A DNA stretch of 52,127 nt from Candidatus Binataceae bacterium (GCA_035500095.1 DATJXN010000119.1:1-52127); one strand, 5' to 3'. Shown: positions 12,384 to 20,909, counted from the first letter of the stretch. Numbers and translations are program-made. Notes: a model not told the origin generated them from the sequence alone.

Positions 12384-13220
12384 ATGGCCGATATGTCAGA
12401 TCGCATCGCACAATACGGCAAGCGGATCGATTTCGGCAAAACCGCCGACGACTACGGACGCTATCGCGCGGGCTTTCCGGATGAGATCCACCGCCGGCTC
12501 GAAACCTTGGGCGCGGGAGCCGCAGGCCAGCGCATCCTCGACCTCGGCACGGGTACCGGCTATCTCGGCCGCGGCTTCGCGCGGAGCGGATGCCGCGTTA
12601 CAGGAGTGGACATCTCGTCGGCGTTGATGCACGAGGCGCGCCGTCTCGACGCCGCCGAGAGTCTCGCGATGAGCTACGTGCGGGCGCGCGCCGAAGCGCT
12701 CCCGTTCAAAGGCTCGACCTTCGACGTGGTGGGTGCGGGCCAGTGCTGGCACTGGTTCGATCGCCAGCGCGCGGCGGCTGAGGCGCGCCGGGTGCTTCGG
12801 CCGGGCGGCCTCCTGGTGATCGCGAACTACGACTGGATCGCGCTACCCGGCAACGTGGCGGAGGCGACCGAGCAGCTCATCCTCAAGCACAACCCGAAGT
12901 GGGCGCTGGCGGGCGGTGCGGGAATCCATCCCGGCTACGCGCGCGACGCCGCCCTCGCGGGTTTCAGCGATATCGAATGTTTCAGCTTCGACGTGATGCA
13001 GCCCTACAGCCACGAGGCGTGGCGGGGACGAATTCGCGCGAGCGCCGGGATCGCGGCGAGCCTCGGCCCAGAGGTCGCGCGCTTCGACAACGAGTTGCGC
13101 GCAATGCTCGCGCGGCGCTTTCCGGAACGGCCGCCGCCGGACGCTCCGATGCGCGTGCATCATCGCGCCTTTGCCGCGGTTTGCCGCGCTCCGCTTTACG
13201 CGCGGCGCGATACGGACTAA
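12384..13220 (+). CDS. Class I SAM-dependent methyltransferase
   Basis: 278 residues with a Rossmann methyltransferase core. Motif I is ILDLGTGTGYLG near residue 50-61, motif II the acidic VTGVDIS, motif III the AEALPF segment, and motif IV FDVVGAGQCWHWFD. After them comes the typical ARRVLRPGGLLVI. The GQ-WHWFD variant and the 20-residue N-terminal region suit UbiE/Methyltransf_11-type enzymes acting on small molecules. The C-terminal third is not diagnostic. Substrate cannot be inferred from the isolated position. A perfect TATAAT lies in its upstream region. Confidence 0.88.
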   Translation: MADMSDRIAQYGKRIDFGKTADDYGRYRAGFPDEIHRRLETLGAGAAGQRILDLGTGTGYLGRGFARSGCRVTGVDISSALMHEARRLDAAESLAMSYVRARAEALPFKGSTFDVVGAGQCWHWFDRQRAAAEARRVLRPGGLLVIANYDWIALPGNVAEATEQLILKHNPKWALAGGAGIHPGYARDAALAGFSDIECFSFDVMQPYSHEAWRGRIRASAGIAASLGPEVARFDNELRAMLARRFPERPPPDAPMRVHHRAFAAVCRAPLYARRDTD

Positions 13221-13263
13221 AGGGATTGAGTTTGCTTGTGTTTGTGGAAGGAGAATCGCCTAC

Positions 13264-14751
13264 GTGACGACAGAACCGAGAATCAACGGCGCCCGCCTGA
13301 TCGCGGCCGCCTATGCAGCACCCATTGGAAATCGAAATCGCTCGTGCGCCACGCGCGCCTTGACCTTAGCGCTTGCCCTGGTAGCCGGATATGCCGTGGC
13401 CGCGGCCGCGCAGGAGGCCACGGTAACCCGTCAGGGCGTGGCGCAATGGCTCGAGCAGAACGCGAACACCAAGCCCGACTTCAAGCCCGGCGACGTGCTC
13501 ACGGCGAAAGATATGGCGCGTTTTCGCCCGTTCGTCCCTCCGGTGTACGTTGACCAGCTCAATTTTCCGGGGTTCAGGATGGAAATCGCGCCGACGCGGA
13601 GCCACATGCCGCGTAAGGACTACGTCGATTGTACCGAGAAATACCAGGGCCAGGTGAAGCTCAAGCCGGACGGCACGATCGAAAACCACATCTGCGGCCA
13701 GCCCTTTTCCGATGCTTCGCTCGATCCCGCCGACCCGCAATCGGGACAGAAGGCGGTGTGGAATTTCGAGTACCGATGGCAGAACTACGGGCCGCTCGAT
13801 CTGAATTTCATGTTTATCTTTGACCGCTTCGGCGGCGGCCATGAAGGTTCCGCGCCCAACGTGATCGAGTCGCCGCCGGTCACCTGGACCGGCGGGCAAC
13901 ACTTCAAAGGCACCATGCCGACCGATGCGGCGAAGTATTTCGGCGGCGGCGGGACTTACGTCAAGACGCTCAGCTCCTTCTACCAGCGCACATACTACAG
14001 CCATCTGGCACAGCGCGCGTCCGAGGGCGGCGTATTGCCGGTGCCGGGCGCCAAGGAATTTTTCTGGAAGGAGTTCGAAGGCTTCTTCGAGCCCTTCGAC
14101 GTGCGCGGCCAGGTCTTCATCACCTATCGCTACAACGATCCTTACCGCAGCGACGATGCCTGGGCCTACGATCCGCAATCGCGGCGCGTCCGGCGCATCT
14201 CGGTCGAGGTCAAGTCCGACTCGCTGGTCGGCACCGAACAGACTGAGGAGGATTTCAACACTTTCTCCGCGCGTCCGGTGCGATGGAACTTCAAGTTCCT
14301 CGGCTGGCGCAACCTGCTGTGCGTGATGGATTCGAAGTACGATTACCCGCGCTTCTACGGCCCCAACGGTTTGGTGCCCGACGACGCGTGGACGATGCGC
14401 AAGTTCGCGGTGGTCGAGCGCACGCCCAAGGAAGAGCATCATCCCTATAGCAGCGTGCTCATGTTCTGGGACGCCGAGGACTGGCATCCGTGGATGGCGC
14501 TGATGTTCGACCATCAGCAGAGACTGTTCAAGACCCTGACCTACACGTTCCGCTGGAGCGAGGATTACAAGGAGTGGGCCGCGATCAACCACGGCGTGCA
14601 GGTGGCGGGACTGCAATCGGTGGTTGCGGTTGATTATGTCAACAAGCGCGCGACGATTTTCCCGGCCTTCGGCGGCGGCTATCCCGACGTCGATGTCTCC
14701 CAGGTGGACAAGCTGTTCGATATCAGCAAGCTCGAGGAATTCCATCGCTGA
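13264..14751 (+). CDS. DUF1329 family secreted protein
   Basis: 495 residues from GTG 13264, preceded by GGAAGGAG about 10 bases upstream; the longer in-frame ATG overlaps the methyltransferase. A hydrophobic segment (TLALALVAGYAVAAAA) at about residue 33-48 looks like a signal peptide cleaved after AAAA. The mature part is the DUF1329 fold (PF07044). Tryptophan- and tyrosine-rich segments include PVTWTGGQHFKGTM, ITYRYNDPYRSDDAW, YDPQSRRVRRI and the late AVVERTPKEEHHPYS. DUF1329 proteins are related in architecture to LolB/LppX-like lipid carriers and often sit near RND/MMPL transporters; no such transporter is here. A periplasmic or outer-membrane role in handling hydrophobic compounds is inference. 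Confidence 0.88.
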   Translation: MTTEPRINGARLIAAAYAAPIGNRNRSCATRALTLALALVAGYAVAAAAQEATVTRQGVAQWLEQNANTKPDFKPGDVLTAKDMARFRPFVPPVYVDQLNFPGFRMEIAPTRSHMPRKDYVDCTEKYQGQVKLKPDGTIENHICGQPFSDASLDPADPQSGQKAVWNFEYRWQNYGPLDLNFMFIFDRFGGGHEGSAPNVIESPPVTWTGGQHFKGTMPTDAAKYFGGGGTYVKTLSSFYQRTYYSHLAQRASEGGVLPVPGAKEFFWKEFEGFFEPFDVRGQVFITYRYNDPYRSDDAWAYDPQSRRVRRISVEVKSDSLVGTEQTEEDFNTFSARPVRWNFKFLGWRNLLCVMDSKYDYPRFYGPNGLVPDDAWTMRKFAVVERTPKEEHHPYSSVLMFWDAEDWHPWMALMFDHQQRLFKTLTYTFRWSEDYKEWAAINHGVQVAGLQSVVAVDYVNKRATIFPAFGGGYPDVDVSQVDKLFDISKLEEFHR

Positions 14752-14752
14752 G

Positions 14753-14775
14753 CCCGCGCGATGAGCGCGCGCGGG
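14753..14775. terminator. GC-rich hairpin between convergent genes
   Basis: CCCGCGCG at 14753-14760 pairs perfectly with CGCGCGGG at 14768-14775 around a 7-base loop. It lies directly between the stop of the DUF1329 gene and the stop of the convergent DUF1877 gene. There is no T tract on either side, so intrinsic termination is uncertain. Confidence 0.35.
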
Positions 14776-14785
14776 AACAGCGGCG

Positions 14786-15535
14786 TCAGAGGATACAGGT
14801 GACGACCGCGTTTCCCTGCGCGCTCGCGCCGGCGTAAAAATCGCGGAGCTTGCGGAACTCCTCGAATAGCCAGTCGCTTCCCGTGACATCCCATCCGCCG
14901 GGATAGATTTTCGCGCCGTTCATCAGCGCCGGATCGAAGCGGGCTTTTATCTCGGCTTCGAGGTTCGCACGTCCAAGCTCGCGCGCGGTCGCCGCGACCT
15001 CGGCCGGCGTGAAGTAGCGCGCTTCGCCGTAGCCGCTGAAATCCTCGCCAATCTCCGTGCCGCCCATCACCACCTGGCCGAGGATGGTCGCGTCGGGCAC
15101 GGATGCGCCGCAGAGCAGGTAGTGCACGCCGTGCCATCCCTTGTCGAGCGAGATACCCTTGCTCTTCGCGCTTCGCGGCGCGCCGCCCGCCGCGGCCGGC
15201 GGTTTCATGCCGCCCATGCGCGACATCATGATATTGGCGAGTGCCTCGCCGCCCTTGCCGCTTTCGAGCACCTCTTTAGTCAGGCCAAGCTGTCCGAGCC
15301 GTTCCATCATGGTCTCGCGCATCTTCGGATCCATCCCGGGAAGCGCGCCGGAGAGCAGTCCCGGGCCGCGCGCGGCAAAAAGCTTGCACAGGTTTTCCAT
15401 CGCTCCGGCGGTTGCAGCCGGCGAGATTCCACCGGCGCCGTCGTCCTCGAATACGCTTTCGATCGACTCGGGATCGTCAAGGAGTGCTTTGAGCTCGGAT
15501 GGTTTGATTTGCACGAAGCGGGCGATCATCGACAT
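14786..15535 (-). CDS. DUF1877 (YfbM-like) family protein
   Basis: 249 residues. The C-terminal half carries the full DUF1877 pattern: ISLDKGWHGVHYLLCG, GGTEIGEDFSGYGEARYFTP, then DPALMNGAKIYPGGWD and a final LFEEFRKLRDFY. The N-terminal 110 residues contain an unusual Met/Gly/Ala-rich insertion (around residues 60-115) not needed for the fold. The family (E. coli YfbM) has no established biochemical function and is cytoplasmic. Convergent with the DUF1329 gene. Confidence 0.87.
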   Translation of the reverse strand: MSMIARFVQIKPSELKALLDDPESIESVFEDDGAGGISPAATAGAMENLCKLFAARGPGLLSGALPGMDPKMRETMMERLGQLGLTKEVLESGKGGEALANIMMSRMGGMKPPAAAGGAPRSAKSKGISLDKGWHGVHYLLCGASVPDATILGQVVMGGTEIGEDFSGYGEARYFTPAEVAATARELGRANLEAEIKARFDPALMNGAKIYPGGWDVTGSDWLFEEFRKLRDFYAGASAQGNAVVTCIL

Positions 15536-15693
15536 GGCGGTTCTATTCCCCCTTTGGAACCGCGCCAGGCTGGGATCTGGCGCGCCATCGCCAGTTTACG
15601 GGCGATGCGTAGTCAGTTCTAGTCTCGCGTAAACTGTTCTCCGCCCGTTGTGCCGGCAGCGCAATCGCGTTGCGAAGTGCCAAGTATGCCGCG

Positions 15694-15732
15694 ACAGAAA
15701 GAAGGGGCCGCGCGTCTGGCGACGCGCGGCCC
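15694..15732 (-). terminator. Intrinsic terminator after the DUF4382 gene
   Basis: A perfect 12-bp stem, GGGCCGCGCGTC (15705-15716) and its complement (15721-15732), closes a TGGC tetraloop. Read on the minus strand it starts 21 bases after the stop of the DUF4382 gene and is followed by TTCTTTCTG. The moderately T-rich tail makes it a good candidate terminator for that gene. Confidence 0.65.
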
Positions 15733-15752
15733 GATGTTCCGAACAGTTTCGC

Positions 15753-16961
15753 CTAGAGACAATCCGCGAAGCTAAGCGTCGGGTTCACCACGGTTGGGGC
15801 ACCGCCGATGACCACTATCGGGTTCGTCGGATCGGTCTGCAGCATCGAAGGTGAGCAGGTCGTTGTCACCGCGCCCACGCCATAGGCGACCGGGGTTGGT
15901 ACCGGCGTCGCATAGCCGTTCGCCTGGCTTCCGACCACCGGGTTGCTCGCCGGGACCGCCAACGTAAAGCATTCGCAGTCAGTGTTCGCCGGGCAGCTCA
16001 CGCTCGCGATATCCGGACAATTGGCCTGGGTCGGCGTGCCCGAAGTCGTGATCTGCGGGGGGATCGGCGTGGGAAGCGTACCGTCGATGCCTACAAACGG
16101 CGGAACCAGCGCCTGCACGGTATCTCCGGCGTCGTTGGTGAAGGGCTGCAACGCCCACACCGTGGCCGTGCCGATGGTCCCCGCTGAAGCCGCGTTCTGC
16201 GTGCTCACCAGGCCCTCGATCTGCGCCCAATCGAACGCGGGGGAACCGGCCGGCGCCGCCTCGGCGAGCAGCGGCACCGCCAGATTGTTCACTCCGATTC
16301 CGCCTGACACCGCAACATCTTTTGTGATCGTCGCATTGGAGGGCAAGTTCGGAGTCGGCAGGCTGGGCGCATCGACGACGACTTCATAATTTCCGTCGCT
16401 GGCCGGACAGAACTCGAAGCGGCCGTTGGCGTCGGCCTGAGTCATCGCGAGGAAATTCTCGACCGGTCCCGGCGTCGGCGAGGCGGTCGGGCCCGGATTG
16501 CCTACCGTGAAGGTGCTCGATTGCTGTTCGAGCCAGACCTCGGCAAAGGGAACGACGGTCGGATTGGGCGACGGCACGATCACCGCATCGTCGCTCTCCG
16601 CGCCTTCGTATACTGTACCCGCGATAAGAGCGCTGGTCCCGATCTCATTCGCATGGAGCACCGGCTTCAGCAGAAATTTGGGACCGGCGCCATGATGCGA
16701 GTGCGGGCCGCCGGCTCTGACGATCGACTGGCAAGCGTTGAAGTCAACGTCGATGTCCACCCCCTGGCCGGGTAGGAGCCTGATGCCGCCGCGGACGATC
16801 TGGCTCGACGGAATCTTGAGCCCGGTGTGCGCTTCGCTGGTCAACTTCAGAGTATGCGTCCCGTTAGCGTCAACCACGCAGTTCCACGCGTCGGCCGAGG
16901 CACAGGCGTTGGCGCCGCCATCGGGCAGCGTGACGCCGGTCGCGTCGTTGGGCTCGAGCAT
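15753..16961 (-). CDS. DUF4382 protein, 3' part of a frameshifted gene
   Basis: This reading frame carries the rest of a DUF4382 domain and a long C-terminal region. Clear DUF4382 features are LEPNDATGVTLPDGG, TGLKIPSSQIV, the DVDFNACQSIV strand and GPKFLLKPVLHA. After it comes a carboxypeptidase-regulatory-like part (AGTVYEG, then ADANGRFEFCPASDGNYEVV) and Pro/Thr-rich linkers. The domain begins upstream in another frame. The sequence GKYTQIRI, expected just before LEP, is encoded in this frame immediately upstream of the first ATG without any start. The real protein therefore needs the frame change near 16984-16992. As it stands this half could only be translated from an internal start. Secreted surface protein by family; role unknown. 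Confidence 0.75.
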   Translation of the reverse strand: MLEPNDATGVTLPDGGANACASADAWNCVVDANGTHTLKLTSEAHTGLKIPSSQIVRGGIRLLPGQGVDIDVDFNACQSIVRAGGPHSHHGAGPKFLLKPVLHANEIGTSALIAGTVYEGAESDDAVIVPSPNPTVVPFAEVWLEQQSSTFTVGNPGPTASPTPGPVENFLAMTQADANGRFEFCPASDGNYEVVVDAPSLPTPNLPSNATITKDVAVSGGIGVNNLAVPLLAEAAPAGSPAFDWAQIEGLVSTQNAASAGTIGTATVWALQPFTNDAGDTVQALVPPFVGIDGTLPTPIPPQITTSGTPTQANCPDIASVSCPANTDCECFTLAVPASNPVVGSQANGYATPVPTPVAYGVGAVTTTCSPSMLQTDPTNPIVVIGGAPTVVNPTLSFADCL

Positions 16962-17370
16962 AATTCGAATTTGCGTGTATTTGCCGCGGTAAACCGGTCG
17001 TCACGCCGAGGGTCGCGAGGAAACATTCGTTGCTCTGCTCGGACAACAGATCCACCTGGATCGGATTCGAGGGTGAGAGATTCGGCGTCAGACTTACCCA
17101 GCCCGTCCCCACCAGATGTGCGCTGACGCCGGTGACCGTCACCCACGTGTTGGTGTAGGAGCCTGCCGGCGCGATACACCTCTTTCCAACATCCCTGACG
17201 TGCGTGCGGACGGCGCCGGACTTGCCCGGGGAGGCGTCGGCGACGCCGCGCGAGCCGTAACTCCAGAGCCCGACGAGCATCAGCGAAGCCAGCGCGCCCA
17301 GCGCCCCGATTCTCGAGATCGTGCAGGCGACGGTGCGTTCTCGATTTAATCTTTGATAGCCTTGTCTCAT
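16870..17370 (-). pseudogene. DUF4382 protein, 5' part (signal peptide and first strands) before the frameshift
   Basis: ATG 17370 has GGGGAG upstream and gives a signal-peptide-like start (IGALGALASLMLVGLWSYG). It continues into the first strands of DUF4382: TVTGVSAHLVGTGWVSLTP, IQVDLLS and FLATLGVTTGLP. After GLP the frame runs into unrelated arginine-rich sequence and stops. One extra base within CCGCGG around 16984-16992 would restore GLPRGKYTQIRIMLEP and join it to the downstream frame. Either the gene is a single-base frameshift pseudogene or the sequence has an indel error there. Followed downstream by a terminator, so the original unit was monocistronic. Confidence 0.75.
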
Positions 17371-17811
17371 CTGAGCACTCCCCGCATATGCTTCGTACTG
17401 AAAAAATTATCCCTGACCCGCAATCGTATCCTTTTAGCCTCTGAGAAACTGCTTGAACCAGCACGCGCTTACATATCGTCAGCGTGTTCGCCTTTTGCGC
17501 AATGCTCGTTCCAAAACGAGAGCACTGAATCAGGCCGAAACTTTGGGCCTAAGTCTGTTTTTTACCGACCAATGATGCTTTTGCGCACGATGCCGCGTAG
17601 TTCTTACCGTTTACACCGAGGAATGCGCGGTGTTTGCAGAAGTCAGCGAAGGGCCGGCAGGCGCTCGGGAGCGACCAGGAATTCGGGGCCCTGAGCCGCG
17701 AGAGAAAAAACGATGACATCCCTGGTTCCACGAAAAGCACCCCAGCACGCCCTCGATCTCGCGCGGTTGAAGGCATCAGTTTGCCTTAGTTAACCCTAAC
17801 CGATGGACCGT
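17371..17811. other. Intergenic region without a recognisable gene
   Basis: Between the divergent DUF4382 and TetR genes there are about 440 bases with lower GC than the surroundings and only short open frames with no recognisable product. It presumably carries the promoter of the DUF4382 gene next to 17371. No repeat or RNA gene was recognised. Confidence 0.6.
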
Positions 17812-17840
17812 TTGACACCTTAATGGTTCGGCGCTAGAAG
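17812..17840 (+). promoter_or_regulatory. Sigma-70-type promoter of the TetR gene
   Basis: A consensus TTGACA (17812-17817) is followed after exactly 17 bases by TAGAAG (17835-17840, 4 of 6 matches to TATAAT). Predicted transcription would begin near 17847, about 30 bases before the TetR ATG. The transcription start falls inside the palindrome at 17844-17860. Confidence 0.65.
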
Positions 17841-17843
17841 TCT

Positions 17844-17860
17844 CATTCAGAAACTGAATG
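17844..17860. promoter_or_regulatory. Palindromic TetR operator candidate
   Basis: CATTCAG (17844-17850) and CTGAATG (17854-17860) form a perfect 7-bp inverted repeat with an AAA spacer. It covers the predicted transcription start of the TetR gene. Half-sites of the ATTCA/TGAAT type are known for several TetR-family regulators of lipid metabolism, so autoregulation is likely. Confidence 0.65.
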
Positions 17861-17877
17861 GAGATTCAGTCGCAAGC

Positions 17878-18708
17878 ATGAGCGTGCGCGAACGCAAAGA
17901 GCGCGAGCGCCTCGCCCGGCGTGAAACCATCCTCGCCGCTGCCGCCCAGGTCTTCGCCGCCCACGGCGTCGACGGCGCGACGGTCGAGATGGTCGCGCGC
18001 GAGGCCGAGGTCGCCGTCGGCACGATTTACCTCTATTTCTCTTCGCGCGACGATCTCTTCGTCAGCCTGATGGCCGAGAGGATCGGGAAGCTCCGCGCGC
18101 GCTACCACGAAATCCACGCACGCGGCCTCGAACCGCTCGACGAACTGCGTGCGATCGGCCGGGCCTATTTCGATTACCTGCGCGAGTCGCGCGGATTGTT
18201 CCTCGCCCAGCTCTCGGTCACGTTCAGCCAGCTCTCGCTGCGGCTTTCGCGCGCGGATGAGCTGGAACATTTCGAGCAGGTGCGGCGGCTCGGCCGCGAA
18301 TGCTTCGAGCTTTATCGCGATTCGGTCGGGCGCTGGCTCGGCGCCGCCAACGCGCGGGTCTCCGGCGCCGACGCGACGCGCGCCGCGACCGTTATCTGGG
18401 CCGCGCTCAACGGCGCATTCCTGCTTACCGACGACGTCAAGATTTTCCGCGACATCACCGGGCTGGAAGCGTCGCGCCTGCTCGAGGAAACCTTCGAATT
18501 CCAGCTTGCCGCTGCCGAGGCCGTGGTCAAGCGGCCGGCGCGCGCGAGCGCGGGCGCATCCGGCGCGCCAAAGACGCCGGTTCGCCGCCGGCGTATTGCC
18601 GGGCTCGCGCGGAGTGCGCGCGGGGCCGCAGCGTCGCCCGGTCCGGATGGCGGTTCGCCCGAGCGTACGATAGAAGCACGGCCAAGCGCGCCGCCATCGA
18701 ATGAGTAA
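17878..18708 (+). CDS. TetR/AcrR-family transcriptional regulator
   Basis: 276 residues. The N-terminal DNA-binding domain (residues about 15-62) has the usual RETILAAAAQVFAAHGVDGAT start, the helix-turn-helix VEMVAREAEVAVGTIYLYF and the SRDDLF end. A ligand-binding helical domain runs to about residue 215. The last 60 residues are Arg/Ala/Pro-rich and probably disordered, which is unusual for the family. A promoter and a palindromic operator lie directly upstream, and the LLM oxidoreductase and hydrolase follow on the same strand from 46 bases downstream. It is therefore the likely local repressor of that operon. The weak, distant GGAG (17860-17863) overlaps the operator. Confidence 0.92.
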   Translation: MSVRERKERERLARRETILAAAAQVFAAHGVDGATVEMVAREAEVAVGTIYLYFSSRDDLFVSLMAERIGKLRARYHEIHARGLEPLDELRAIGRAYFDYLRESRGLFLAQLSVTFSQLSLRLSRADELEHFEQVRRLGRECFELYRDSVGRWLGAANARVSGADATRAATVIWAALNGAFLLTDDVKIFRDITGLEASRLLEETFEFQLAAAEAVVKRPARASAGASGAPKTPVRRRRIAGLARSARGAAASPGPDGGSPERTIEARPSAPPSNE

Positions 18709-18753
18709 TCGAATGATTAGACGAGAAATCGGTTTGCCAAAGGAGATTGGCTG

Positions 18754-20052
18754 ATGAAATTCACGTGGTTCCATTTGATGCCCTACCGCTATCTGCCCAA
18801 CGACTTCAAGCAGAAGTACCGCAGCGTATGGGTGGACATCCCGCGCGACCTCTACGACCCCAAGGTCGGCCATCGGCTGTACAACGACTACCTCGACCAG
18901 CTCGAATTCGCCGACCACATGGGCTTCGACGGCCTCGGCGTCAACGAACATCATCAGAACGCTTACGGCCTGATGCCTTCGCCGAACATCATGGCGGCCG
19001 CGCTGACGCGCCGCACGCACAACGCCAACCTGGTGGTGCTGGGAAATTCGATCGCGCTCTACAATCCGCCGGTGCGCGTGGCCGAGGAATTCGCGATGCT
19101 CGACGTGCTGAGCGGCGGGCGCCTGGTCGCCGGATTCCCGGTCGGGACCTCGATGGACACCAACTTCTGCTACGGCGAAGTGCCGGCGACGCTGCGCGAG
19201 AAGTATTTCGAGGCGCACGACCTGATCGTCCGCGCATGGAAGGAAAAGGAGCAGTTCGCGTTCAACGGCAAGTTCACCAAGCTGCGCTACGTCAACCTTT
19301 GGCCCAAGCCGCTCCAGCAGCCCCATCCGCCAATCTGGATTCCGGGCGGCGGCTCGATCGAGACCTGGGGCTTCGTCGCCGACCACGACTACCAGTACTC
19401 GTTCCTGTCGTTCTTCGGCTACAAGGCGGGCAAGAAAGTTTCCGACGGCTACTGGAACGTGATGGCGCAGAAGGGCAAGGAGCTCAATCCCTACAGCCTC
19501 GGCTTCGCCCAGGTCGTCGCGGTCGCGGAGACCGACGAGCAGGCCGAGCGCGATTACGCCGCGCACATGGACTACTTCTACAATCGATGCCTGCACGTCT
19601 ATCCCGGTTTCGCCGACGCGCCGGGCTACCGCACGCCCAGCACGATCAAGGCGGGCCTCACCGGCCAGGTGGGCAAGAACGCGTCGATCACCCGCGAAGG
19701 GCTCAAGTGGAAGGACTTCATCAACGACGGCTACGTTATCGCGGGTTCGCCGGCTACCGTGCGCGATCGTCTGCGCGAGGCGCTCAAGACGCTCAACTGC
19801 GGCCATCTGATGATCCTGCAGCAGATCGGCTCGATGCCGCCCGAGCTGGTGCGCAAGAGCACCGAGCTGTTCGCGCGCGAAGTGATGCCGCATCTGCGCG
19901 ACCTCTGGACCGGCTTCGAGGACAAATGGTCGCCCAAGCGGCTGCCGGAGAGCGAGATGGCGAAGCCGGCGCCGCTTTGGACCGACGGACCGCAGACCAA
20001 CGGCAAGACCCGGCGGCCGGGCGAATCCGAAATCAGGAGCTCAGTGAAGTAA
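18754..20052 (+). CDS. LLM-class flavin-dependent oxygenase (large, 432 aa)
   Basis: A luciferase-like monooxygenase of the longer LLM subgroup. Features include the opening MKFTWFHLMPYRYLP, LGVNEHHQNAYGL, the segment VVLGNSIALYNPPVRVAEE, LSGGRLVAGFPVGTS, and the PHPPIWIPGGGS strand common to this TIM-barrel family. Near the C terminus is AGSPATVRDRL. The strong AAAGGAG is 8 bases before ATG 18754. It lies between the TetR gene and an alpha/beta hydrolase whose ATG follows 1 base after this stop. Together they look like an inducible two-step unit: oxygenation followed by hydrolysis of the product. The substrate is unknown; LLM oxygenases act on aldehydes, ketones, sulfonates or N-heterocycles. 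Confidence 0.9.
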   Translation: MKFTWFHLMPYRYLPNDFKQKYRSVWVDIPRDLYDPKVGHRLYNDYLDQLEFADHMGFDGLGVNEHHQNAYGLMPSPNIMAAALTRRTHNANLVVLGNSIALYNPPVRVAEEFAMLDVLSGGRLVAGFPVGTSMDTNFCYGEVPATLREKYFEAHDLIVRAWKEKEQFAFNGKFTKLRYVNLWPKPLQQPHPPIWIPGGGSIETWGFVADHDYQYSFLSFFGYKAGKKVSDGYWNVMAQKGKELNPYSLGFAQVVAVAETDEQAERDYAAHMDYFYNRCLHVYPGFADAPGYRTPSTIKAGLTGQVGKNASITREGLKWKDFINDGYVIAGSPATVRDRLREALKTLNCGHLMILQQIGSMPPELVRKSTELFAREVMPHLRDLWTGFEDKWSPKRLPESEMAKPAPLWTDGPQTNGKTRRPGESEIRSSVK

Positions 20053-20053
20053 A

Positions 20054-20839
20054 ATGAAAACGCATCAGAAACTGCTCGGCGGAAAGTTCTCCGTCGAAAT
20101 GGAAGTCACCGGCAAGGGCGAGCCGCTCCTGTTCCTGCACGGCGCGGCCGGTCTCACCGGAGCCGACCCGTTTCTCGAGGACCTCGGCCGCAGCTTCACG
20201 GTTTACGCGCCGCATCTGCCGGGCTACGGCGAGTCCACCGGCGGCGAACATATCGACGACGTGATCGACGCGGCGCTGTTTTACCACGAGCTGATGGACG
20301 AGTTGAAAATTCCGTCCGCCTATATCGTCGGCCATTCGATGGGCGGGATGTTGGCGGCGGAGGTCGCGGCGCTCGACACGCGGCGGGCGAAAAAGCTCGT
20401 GCTGGTCGGCGCGGCCGGGTTGTGGGTTGACAGTGATCCGATTCCCGATTTTTTCGCCTCGGATCTCGACGATTTGCCGGCGCTGCTGTTTCATGATCCC
20501 AAGTCGCAACTTGCGCAGATGATGCTGGCGATGCCGTGGGACGACCAGGAACTGGTGACCGCGATCTACGTCGAGCGGACCAGGCGCTTCTCGATGGCGA
20601 GCAAGTTCCTGTGGCCGCTCCCGGACCGCGGACTGAAGAAGCGGGCCTATCGGATCTCCGCGCCGACGCTGCTGCTGTGGGGCGCGTCGGACAGGGTGAT
20701 ACCGCCCTCGTACGCGCGCGAGTATTCGAAGCTCATCCGCAACAGCCGGGTGCAGATGATAAAGGAAGCCGGGCACATGGTGATGTACGAGCAGCCGGCC
20801 GAATTCGAAAAAGCGGTGACGGGGTTCCTCAAGGGCTAG
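20054..20839 (+). CDS. Alpha/beta hydrolase (meta-cleavage hydrolase-like)
   Basis: 261 residues with nucleophile S95 in VGHSMGG, oxyanion region FLHGAAGL, acid in WGASDRVIPP and histidine in EAGHMVMYEQP. The ending in which the histidine is followed by a short helix to the terminus resembles MhpC/BphD-type C-C hydrolases and epoxide-hydrolase-like esterases. The ATG comes 1 base after the stop of the LLM gene, so the two are translationally coupled. The next feature is a strong terminator. It probably hydrolyses the product of the LLM enzyme (inference). A C-C bond-cleaving role rather than a simple esterase role cannot be proven from sequence. Confidence 0.88.
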   Translation: MKTHQKLLGGKFSVEMEVTGKGEPLLFLHGAAGLTGADPFLEDLGRSFTVYAPHLPGYGESTGGEHIDDVIDAALFYHELMDELKIPSAYIVGHSMGGMLAAEVAALDTRRAKKLVLVGAAGLWVDSDPIPDFFASDLDDLPALLFHDPKSQLAQMMLAMPWDDQELVTAIYVERTRRFSMASKFLWPLPDRGLKKRAYRISAPTLLLWGASDRVIPPSYAREYSKLIRNSRVQMIKEAGHMVMYEQPAEFEKAVTGFLKG

Positions 20840-20865
20840 CCGGTCACGCGCAATCGTAACGCAAC

Positions 20866-20909
20866 CGCGCGCGGCGTCCCCAAGGGGGACGCCGCGCGCG
20901 TTTTGTTTT
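20866..20909 (+). terminator. Strong rho-independent terminator
   Basis: A 16-bp perfect GC-rich stem (20866-20881 with 20885-20900) with a 3-base loop is followed by TTTTGTTTT (20901-20909). It begins 26 bases after the hydrolase stop and ends the TetR-LLM-hydrolase operon. Confidence 0.9.

Noticed and set aside
13366..14889. Long antisense open frames, e.g. over the DUF1329 gene and the LLM gene (18747-20057)
   Set aside because: High GC makes long shadow frames; they have Arg/Ala-rich random composition and no domain, while the listed strands carry clear families.
7870..17875. Shared 11-mer GAGATTCAGTC upstream of the hydrolase (7871) and the TetR gene (17861)
   Set aside because: Hundreds of matching 11-mers are expected by chance in 52 kb, and the 7871 site lacks the palindrome.
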